This document shows positions 51,447-57,237 of a stretch of 57,237 nucleotides of DNA, one piece after another. Position 1 is the first letter of the stretch; the number at the start of each line of letters is the position of its first letter. Position numbers and translations under genes: made by a program. Under the pieces are notes generated by a model, which was not told the DNA's origin, made no database searches, and saw nothing but the letters and a program-made list of their open reading frames with translations. Source of the stretch: Verrucomicrobiaceae bacterium (GTDB lineage: Bacteria > Verrucomicrobiota > Verrucomicrobiia > Verrucomicrobiales > Verrucomicrobiaceae); assembly GCA_019694165.1 (NCBI GenBank), contig JAIBCL010000039.1, forward strand, positions 1 through 57,237. The letters are read 5' to 3'.

Positions 51447-52561
51447 CGGACGGGCAGCTTCTCTTCGTCGTCGTTGCCGCGCTCTACTTGATCGAGTGCG
51501 TGCGCTGGCTGCCCGCGAACGCGCTGGCCTGCGTGGAGGGCGAAGGCGGCTGCTGGCGCTTCCGCCGGCCTTCGGCAAACCTCGGCGCGCGCGGTGGTGG
51601 CGCGCTCCTGCTCGCGCCGCTGCCGCCCTACAGCGCATGGGTGGTGACGATGCCTTGGGTGTTCATTCCAGCGCGTGATCATCTCCTCGTGCGAGGCAGC
51701 ACCGGCGCGGCAGCACGCATCGCGTGGTCCAAGCTGGACGCGCGTGCCGACGTACGCAGCATCGTCATCGGCGGCCACGCGCCCGTGCTCATGAATTGCA
51801 CAGCACAGGCCGCCGAATGGACCGCGCGGCTCGGTGAATGGCGCGCGATGGACGAGGCCGGCCGCGAAAAATCGTTTCTCGCCCTCGCGGCTCGTTCGCT
51901 GGATTCGGCGGACTTTGAAAAGCTCGCATCGTCGCTGGCCGCACGCACGCGCATACTGCACACGACCGGCGGGATGATCTTCATCTGCTGCTTTGGCCTC
52001 GTGTCCGGCGTTCATGCGTGGTTTGGCGAGGGGCCGCGGCTGTGGATCGCGCTGGGCCTGCTGCTCGCGCTGCAGCTCGTGCAGGCATTTCTCTTCATGC
52101 GTGCCACGCGTAAGGCGGTTCCCGGCGGAGGCCGCGTCTCGCATCGCTTTTGGAAAATGCTCTCCATCGCCCTGCTCCCTCAGCACAGCGCGCGCGCGGG
52201 TGATCTGCTCTGCCGCGCGGTCGCTGCGTCACATCACCCGCTGGCCGCGCGCGGGCTTCTGAATGAGAGCGCGTTTCTGGAAGAAGCACGCCGCTGCTGG
52301 CGCATCGCAAGCTACGAAGGCGGATCGCATCCCGACGATGCGCTTCCCGTCGAGGCAGTCGCCCTGAAACGCTTCTTCAAATCCGCCGGCATCGACCTCG
52401 CGTCCCTCGAAGATGTTCCCGCACGCCAGGCCGGTTCCGCACGCTGGTGCCCGCGCTGCCTCGCGCAATTCCAGGCCACGGCAAACGAATGCCCTGACTG
52501 CCCGGGCGTGAAGCTGCGTGAGTTTGACAGCGCCGATGACCCACCCGAGTCGAGGCCGTAA
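51443..52561 (+). CDS. Membrane protein with C-terminal zinc ribbon, unknown function
   Basis: A 372-residue protein I cannot assign to a named family. It has an N-terminal hydrophobic segment (LLFVVVAALYLIECV) and a soluble region to ~170. Two adjacent membrane segments (~175-220, GGMIFICCFGLVSGVHAWF and WIALGLLLALQLVQAFLFM) follow, then a cytosolic part of ~130 residues. The C-terminus carries a CxxC...CxxC zinc ribbon (CPRCLAQFQATANECPDC). ATG 51443 overlaps the DUF2167 stop by 4 bp, so the two are likely made together and may work together. Confidence 0.75.
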   Translation: MTDGQLLFVVVAALYLIECVRWLPANALACVEGEGGCWRFRRPSANLGARGGGALLLAPLPPYSAWVVTMPWVFIPARDHLLVRGSTGAAARIAWSKLDARADVRSIVIGGHAPVLMNCTAQAAEWTARLGEWRAMDEAGREKSFLALAARSLDSADFEKLASSLAARTRILHTTGGMIFICCFGLVSGVHAWFGEGPRLWIALGLLLALQLVQAFLFMRATRKAVPGGGRVSHRFWKMLSIALLPQHSARAGDLLCRAVAASHHPLAARGLLNESAFLEEARRCWRIASYEGGSHPDDALPVEAVALKRFFKSAGIDLASLEDVPARQAGSARWCPRCLAQFQATANECPDCPGVKLREFDSADDPPESRP

Positions 52562-52574
52562 CCGAAGCCACTGC

Positions 52575-53258
52575 ATGCAAACCCAGCCAGGCATCTTCCC
52601 CACCATCGCATCTGCGTTCCGACAGAACCGGGTGCCGTGCCTGCTGCTCAATGGCGTGGCTGTCGCGCTCGTGACCAGCTACTACCGCTGGCCGGCGATG
52701 GCGGGATTTTGGAAGGCGCTGGGCATGTGGAAGGTAGGCTGGTCGTTCGGCTTCTCGCTTCTCTCCACCATCTTCGCCGCCGTGCTGCTGCCATCGTGCG
52801 TGCAGGCTGCGATGGGAACTCTGCCCGTGGACCGGCGATGGTCGCGCATCGGCTGGCTCGCGCTGTTCTGGGGTTACCGCGGAATGGAGATCGATCTGTT
52901 TTACCGTGTGCAGGGATGGTTCTTCGGCCACGATCACGACGCGGCCACGCTGCTGAAAAAAGTGTTCGTCGATCAATTCGTCGCCAGCCCGGTCTGGTTC
53001 GTGCCCACCTACGTGATCGCGCTGCGCTGGATCGACCTCGGCGTCCCGTGGTCACATGCGCGCGCCTCGCTCGACCGCGAATTCTGGACGCGCACGCTGC
53101 CCACCATCCTCATCACGAACTGGCTCGTCTGGATCCCCGCCCTCGCCCTCGTGTACAGCCTGCCCGCCGCTTTGCAGTTCCCGCTGTTTTCGGTTGTGAT
53201 GTGCTTTTTTATTCTCGTCGTGACAGTGATGGCTGGCGACAGGCGCGAAGTGAGCTGA
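52575..53258 (+). CDS. Mpv17/PMP22-family membrane protein
   Basis: A 227-residue integral membrane protein with about four hydrophobic segments. The spacing and sequence of several blocks match the eukaryotic Mpv17/PMP22 family: a central FYRVQGWFFGHD, then LLKKVFVDQFVASPVWF (compare the family pattern LKK..DQ...P), then TILITNWLVWIPALALVYSLP (compare the family LITNYxxWP). The protein ends in a hydrophobic segment FSVVMCFFILVVTVMAG. In eukaryotes members act in mitochondrial or peroxisomal inner-membrane channels; the bacterial role is unknown. ATG 52575 (MQTQPGIF) starts just after the zinc-ribbon gene; ATG 52536 or 52518 would overlap it. Confidence 0.7.
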   Translation: MQTQPGIFPTIASAFRQNRVPCLLLNGVAVALVTSYYRWPAMAGFWKALGMWKVGWSFGFSLLSTIFAAVLLPSCVQAAMGTLPVDRRWSRIGWLALFWGYRGMEIDLFYRVQGWFFGHDHDAATLLKKVFVDQFVASPVWFVPTYVIALRWIDLGVPWSHARASLDREFWTRTLPTILITNWLVWIPALALVYSLPAALQFPLFSVVMCFFILVVTVMAGDRREVS

Positions 53259-53283
53259 AAGGACTTTCGTGCTCCAGTGGCGG

Positions 53284-55737
53284 TTACGGCACGAGCACCT
53301 GCGTGGTCGCGCCGCCGACGAAGGTGACATAGACGAGCAGGCGGCCCGTCGAGTCCATCACGGGTTGTTCCCAGCGGCGGTCGGTGTTGCCGCTGCCGGG
53401 GAAATCGACGTTGGAGATGGTCTTGAGTCCCTGGCTGGTGTTCAACGTGTCACCGGTGCGCAGCAGGAGGCTGAGCGCGCCACCGTTCGCTGCGCAGCGC
53501 CAGATGCCTTTGTTGTTGGCTGCCGTGGTGCCGCCGCCGGTGACGGTACCGATGAAGGCGCACTGCTCCACTCCTCCAACCACGGGGAGATCGAAGCCCT
53601 GGGGCGTGAATGTCGCTCCCGCGATGCCGGGCGCTGCGTCGCCGCCTTTGACCATCAGGCTCATCGTGCCGGAGAGGTTCGAGTAGATCGCATACACGTC
53701 ACCGTTGGCGGTCGAGCTGAGCGCACCGTTGCCGTTCACATTGAGCCAGCCGCGCAGGGCGACGTGACCGAGGTTGCTCAACCAGGCGTGCCAGAGATTG
53801 CCGACTTTGGCTCCGGCGGGCAGACCGAGGCCGGCGCGGTTCGTGTTGTCGTCGCCACGACGCAGGATGCAGGTGTAGCCAAAGGAATTTGCGGCGGTTC
53901 CAAACCAGATGCCGTCGTTCTTCGTACCCGCGGCATTGTCGCCGTTGTTGTTGAGCAGACCGCGGAAGACGATGTTGCCACTGTTGCGGATGTGAGGAGA
54001 CTTGATGTTCTTGAACGTGGCACCGCCCGTGCCGGGCGCGGAATCGCCCGTCATGAAGATCCTTGCAGGAAGTGAGACAGTGGAATTGTCTTCAAACCAA
54101 ATGCTTTCTCTTCCGCTGGGAGTGAACACGGCAGCAAAGACCATTTTTCCGGTTTCGTCCATCCGCTGCGGATCGGAATAGCTGCCCATCAGGTTGCCGA
54201 AGGTGTCGCCAAAGGGGGTGCCGACGTTGCTGCCTTCGAAGACAACGACCTGGGAACTCACGGGGACACCGTTTTGGATCTGAGTGCGGTAGATACCGGA
54301 TTTGTCGGGCGCTCCAAAGGTGGTGGCGGAGTACGCCACCATGCCTTGCGTCGCGGACTGGGTGACCGTGGCGTAGCAGCCGGAACCGAACTGCTTGATG
54401 ACGTCGGCCAGACCGGGAACGGCACTGCCTTCACGTGCCACCAGTTTCAGACCGCCGCCGCCGACTTCCGTCCAAATGCCGGTGTCACTCGATGACGTAA
54501 CCGGTACTGCCCCGGTGCCGATCACGAGAGATCCCAGGAAGCTCACCTCGCCACCATGGCTGATGCCGGGCACCTGCGGCAGCACATCGAAGAGGGCGCT
54601 GCCAGTGCCAGGTGCAACATTGCCGCTCCTTGCCAGGAGGGAGACCGTGCCAGCGTTCGGCTGCTTCCAAAGACCCATGAAATTGTTTGGCGACGAGGTC
54701 ACTCCGCCAGTGCCCACGAGGAGGTAGCCGGGGAAGACAAGATTACCATTGTGCGAGAGAAAGCCGCCGCGCTTGAGCGCATCGAATTTCGTGCCGTCGT
54801 TCGCGCCCGCTCCGTTCGGCGCGAACTCACCCGTGACCACGCTGCCGAGCGAGGAGGTGACCGGGGCCGCAGGAGGCGCGAGATTCCAGCCGAGCACGTC
54901 CATCACCCGGATGTCCAGCGGCGTCAGATCATTCAGCACGCCGGAGCTGCTGAAAGCATTGAAGGCATCATTCGATCCACTGGCCCAGTCGCCGAGGTCG
55001 CCGCCGTTGCCGTTGGCGTTGAAGACCTTGAGGTTCGTGTTCGCATCGACGGAGAAATAAACGTTGGCGTCGGTGAAGTTCACGCTCTGCGTCGCGGCCG
55101 CCGTGAAACGGAAGACGTCGAAGGGACGGTTTCCATTTCCCGTGGAGTTCAGGCGCGCCACGCGGCCCATGATCTCGGTGATCTCGTGGTAGGCCACGCC
55201 GATGAAGTCGACCTTGCCCGCCTGCGCGCGGTTGAGCGGATCGTAGCTGTAGGTGAACGAGGTGCCGAAGGTGAAGGTGCCGTCGGTGGTGGCATCACTC
55301 GGGATGAGTCCGATCCCTTTGGCCAGACCGCGCGCCATCAGGAAATTGGTGCCTCCGTAGGGATCGGCAACCGGCAGGGCAGCCGTCGCTGTCGCACCGT
55401 CCGCGCTCGGTGCCGCCGCTTGGTCGTTGATCAATGCGGTGCGGATCTGCGCATAAGTGTAGTTGCCCACCAGCCCGGAACTGCTCTGTCCCAGAACGGC
55501 AGGATCTGTCGTGGCCGCCAGCGTGATGTTGATCTGCACGGGATCATTGAAAAGCGCCTGTATCTTGGCCGCCGCGTAGTCAAAAGCGGCGCTGGCGCTG
55601 GCAGCGTCCGCTGCGGAGATGATCGCGACGTTGGACATGCTGGCGTCGTTCGTGCGAACGATGGTCAGACCGAATGATTGAATCGAGGCCGCCATTAGCA
55701 GGCCCGAAACGAGGAGGATGCGGTTGTTCGTTTTCAT
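53284..55737 (-). CDS. Secreted HExxE-type metalloprotease with NxxGxxxF repeats
   Basis: An 817-residue exported protein. Signal peptide MKTNNRILLVSGLLMAASIQSFG. The first ~280 residues form a metalloprotease-like domain with AYHEITEIMGR (~residue 185), the motif of the NF038122-type family, and LTPLDIRVMDVLGWNL closing it. From ~300 on come about eight repeats of the choice-of-anchor NxxGxxxF type (HNGNLVFPG, HGGEVSFLG, NSGNIVFRG, NLGHVALRG), each followed by AP(G/S)-type turns. The C-terminus is a short beta-strand region. The start, ATG 55737, fits the signal peptide. Role unknown, possibly surface or extracellular. Its C-terminal region is very similar to the partial gene at the right edge. 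Confidence 0.82.
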   Translation of the reverse strand: MKTNNRILLVSGLLMAASIQSFGLTIVRTNDASMSNVAIISAADAASASAAFDYAAAKIQALFNDPVQINITLAATTDPAVLGQSSSGLVGNYTYAQIRTALINDQAAAPSADGATATAALPVADPYGGTNFLMARGLAKGIGLIPSDATTDGTFTFGTSFTYSYDPLNRAQAGKVDFIGVAYHEITEIMGRVARLNSTGNGNRPFDVFRFTAAATQSVNFTDANVYFSVDANTNLKVFNANGNGGDLGDWASGSNDAFNAFSSSGVLNDLTPLDIRVMDVLGWNLAPPAAPVTSSLGSVVTGEFAPNGAGANDGTKFDALKRGGFLSHNGNLVFPGYLLVGTGGVTSSPNNFMGLWKQPNAGTVSLLARSGNVAPGTGSALFDVLPQVPGISHGGEVSFLGSLVIGTGAVPVTSSSDTGIWTEVGGGGLKLVAREGSAVPGLADVIKQFGSGCYATVTQSATQGMVAYSATTFGAPDKSGIYRTQIQNGVPVSSQVVVFEGSNVGTPFGDTFGNLMGSYSDPQRMDETGKMVFAAVFTPSGRESIWFEDNSTVSLPARIFMTGDSAPGTGGATFKNIKSPHIRNSGNIVFRGLLNNNGDNAAGTKNDGIWFGTAANSFGYTCILRRGDDNTNRAGLGLPAGAKVGNLWHAWLSNLGHVALRGWLNVNGNGALSSTANGDVYAIYSNLSGTMSLMVKGGDAAPGIAGATFTPQGFDLPVVGGVEQCAFIGTVTGGGTTAANNKGIWRCAANGGALSLLLRTGDTLNTSQGLKTISNVDFPGSGNTDRRWEQPVMDSTGRLLVYVTFVGGATTQVLVP

Positions 55738-55766
55738 GGATGGGTGCGCGGGTGGTGGGGAGGTTG

Positions 55767-56453
55767 TCAGTTGGGGCGTCCTGTTTTGATGACGCTCGTA
55801 TCGGTAATTGTTGCCGGAGTGACGGCCGTCACGTCGGGACGTGCCGCCACAGTCTCCAATTGCGTCACGGGGACCATGGCGCGGACGGTTTTGCGCACGA
55901 CGGACGCGGTATCCACCGTCGCGCCGATGCTCTTGAGGTGATTGAAAAGATCGTCCGACACCGTGGCGCTCAAATCCACCAGCACACGCGAACCGTCTGG
56001 ATCTTTGATCGGGATGTTCGGATATACATAGCCGGGCCCGCTCGCCGGCAATTCGCCGCGCAGTTGTTTGAGCGCGAGGTTGAGCTGGGAATCGAGCTTC
56101 TTCTCGATGGCAGCAGCAGAGGGGCGCGAAAACTCTGGAGCAGCGGGCGGCGCAGCTTCGGATACAGGCACAGTGGGAGCAGCCGCCTGCGTGGGTGCAG
56201 GTTGCTTTGCCGCTACGGTTGGTGCCGCAGTGGAGGCGGCGGGGGGGAGACCAGGATGTGGCGCCGTTGCCTGCTGCGGCGCTGGCGGCGGTAGTGCCAC
56301 CGATGCCGCATGAGATGGCGACGAGGCCTGCGGCATTGGAACGATACCCGCGGCTGGTTTCACGGGAGAAGCCGCTTCCTTGCCACATCCTGCGGCCATG
56401 AAGGCCAATGAAAGGAGGGTGCCGGACAGGAACAAACGGAAGGCGTTCTTCAT
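55767..56453 (-). CDS. Lipoprotein with proline/alanine-rich region
   Basis: A 228-residue predicted lipoprotein: signal peptide FRLFLSGTLLSLAFMAAGC with lipobox AAGC, so Cys ~24 becomes the lipidated N-terminus. A ~90-residue Pro/Ala/Gln/Thr-rich linker follows, then a ~100-residue alpha/beta domain (EKKLDSQLNLALKQLRGELP, RVLVDLSATVSDDLFNHLK, MVPVTQLETVAARPDVTAV). The last part resembles the beta-alpha-beta fold of protease propeptide/inhibitor-like domains, but this is not certain. It lies 29 bp upstream of the metalloprotease gene on the same strand, so a chaperone, propeptide or inhibitor link is an inference. ATG 56453. Confidence 0.75.
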   Translation of the reverse strand: MKNAFRLFLSGTLLSLAFMAAGCGKEAASPVKPAAGIVPMPQASSPSHAASVALPPPAPQQATAPHPGLPPAASTAAPTVAAKQPAPTQAAAPTVPVSEAAPPAAPEFSRPSAAAIEKKLDSQLNLALKQLRGELPASGPGYVYPNIPIKDPDGSRVLVDLSATVSDDLFNHLKSIGATVDTASVVRKTVRAMVPVTQLETVAARPDVTAVTPATITDTSVIKTGRPN

Positions 56454-56762
56454 GGGAAAGGTAGGCTGAGTGCCAGGATCCGCACCGACTGGCAATTCCT
56501 TTGATTGCCGCGATTACAGCAGGTCAGACAAAAATGCACAACACATTTCTAGCCGATTTCCTGGCCGGCACCGGCACATACGGACGTTCGCACACACGCA
56601 TGTTTGCATGTGCGCACGCTCGTTCGCCTGCTCCCGTTCGTCCGATTCGATCGCTCCCGCGCCCGTAGCTGGACTCGCCATGAAGTTCCGCTCATGCGCG
56701 ATGCGGGTGCGGGTGAGCTATCGTTCGCTCTCCCGCGTTCGTCGGAAGTCTGGCGACTTCCC
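56454..56762. other. Intergenic region between lipoprotein and partial metalloprotease genes
   Basis: 309 bp with no gene I can support. It contains the promoter candidate at 56513-56541 and an alternating CACACGCATG/CATGTGCGC stretch around 56590-56620 that forms only an imperfect inverted repeat. The part nearest the partial gene (56640-56760) is rich in CGTTCGTCGG-like motifs. Confidence 0.5.
56513..56541 (-). promoter_or_regulatory. Candidate sigma70-type promoter of the lipoprotein-metalloprotease pair
   Basis: Reading on the minus strand, TTGTGC (56541-56536) and TGTAAT (56518-56513) are separated by 17 bases, with TG plus one base directly before the -10 (extended -10). It lies 60 bases upstream of the lipoprotein ATG. 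Consensus judgement only. Confidence 0.4.
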
Positions 56763-57237
56763 CTACGGAACGAGCACCTGCGTGGTCGCGCCGCCGACGA
56801 AGGTGACGAGCACGAGCAGGCGGCCGGTGCCGTCCATCACGGGCTGCTCCCACCGGCGATCAGTGGTGTTGCTGCCGGGGAAATCGACGTTGGAGATGGT
56901 CTTCGTTCCTTGCGATGTGCTCATCGTGTCGCCCGTGCGCAGCACAAGCGTGAGCGGGCCATTTTGGGGACCGGTGCGCCACACGCCTTTGTTGTTCGCG
57001 CTCGTCGTGCCACCGCCGGTCACCGTGCCGAGGAAGGCCATTTGCTCGGTGCCGCCGACGACTGGAAGATCGAAGCTTGCGAAGGTTGCGCTGGCGATGC
57101 CGGGTGCAGGGTCGCCGACTTTGAGCGCGAGAGTCATCGTGCCGCTGAGGTCGGTGTAGATGGCATTCACGTCGCCATCGGCGGTGGAGCTGGTGCCGTT
57201 GCCGTTCACATCGAGCCAAGCCTTCCATGCGCCGTGA
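56763..57237 (-). CDS. Metalloprotease/NxxGxxxF-repeat protein, C-terminal part (5' end outside window)
   Basis: Only the 3' end is in the window; the frame is open through the right edge. The visible ~157 residues (HGAWKAWLDVNGNG..., MAFLGTVTGGGTTSANNKGVW, TTDRRWEQPVMDGTGRLLVLV, TQVLVP) are almost the same as the C-terminus of the protein at 53284-55737. The two genes read in the same direction and are separated by the lipoprotein gene and its promoter region, which points to a duplication with the rest of this gene farther right. Confidence 0.8.
   Translation of the reverse strand, partial: HGAWKAWLDVNGNGTSSTADGDVNAIYTDLSGTMTLALKVGDPAPGIASATFASFDLPVVGGTEQMAFLGTVTGGGTTSANNKGVWRTGPQNGPLTLVLRTGDTMSTSQGTKTISNVDFPGSNTTDRRWEQPVMDGTGRLLVLVTFVGGATTQVLVP

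Overview
The window looks like a chromosomal stretch from a Verrucomicrobiota bacterium, probably near Verrucomicrobiales/Prosthecobacter. This is inferred from the gene families, not from a marker gene. Base composition is high in GC. It encodes many secreted glycan-active enzymes, Zn-ribbon/WD40 Ser/Thr kinases, HExxE-type metalloproteases with NxxGxxxF repeats, and housekeeping genes typical of the phylum (FtsH, GapA, CimA, HemC, fused CobA-HemD, RecR). I see no rRNA, tRNA, CRISPR array, IS element or phage gene.

Region 1 (1-13.4 kb): a truncated alpha/beta hydrolase and a giant TerB-ABC transporter on the minus strand, divergent from ftsH. Then come a CLCA-like metalloprotease/von Willebrand A protein, gap with a clear terminator, and a secreted CehA/McbA-type metallohydrolase. 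A small lipoprotein and an RDD membrane protein follow.

Region 2 (14.5-29.1 kb): two secreted glycan-degradation operons on the minus strand. The first is a four-gene set (esterase, sialidase, sialidase-esterase-sialate O-acetylesterase fusion, sialidase-FAD oxidoreductase fusion). Every junction is a 4-bp stop/start overlap, and transcription runs from about 23.8 kb down to 14.5 kb. The second is a pectate-lyase-like gene coupled by a GTGA overlap to another FAD_oxidored protein. Between them lie a BPSS1187-type hydrolase and a cupin gene on the plus strand.

Region 3 (29.3-42.4 kb): a LUD protein, a membrane-anchored transglutaminase-like protein, a sterol-desaturase-type hydroxylase, and a phosphate/polyphosphate operon (ppk2, PiT transporter, DUF47 regulator). 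Then come citramalate synthase, the tetrapyrrole pair hemC/cobA-hemD, an AEC transporter and a YlbF-family protein.

Region 4 (42.5-57.2 kb): a large Ser/Thr kinase with WD40-like repeats, a long SBBP/DUF11-type secreted protein, recR, and a DUF2167 protein, zinc-ribbon membrane protein and Mpv17-like membrane protein cluster. It ends with a minus-strand lipoprotein and metalloprotease, plus the 3' end of a closely related metalloprotease that runs off the window.

Points of most interest: the overlapping sialic-acid operon with three-domain fusions and a heptanucleotide repeat inside a coding frame; the CLCA-like protease; a convincing bacterial Mpv17/PMP22 homologue; the TerB-ABCG fusion; and a ~140-bp dispersed intergenic repeat present twice.
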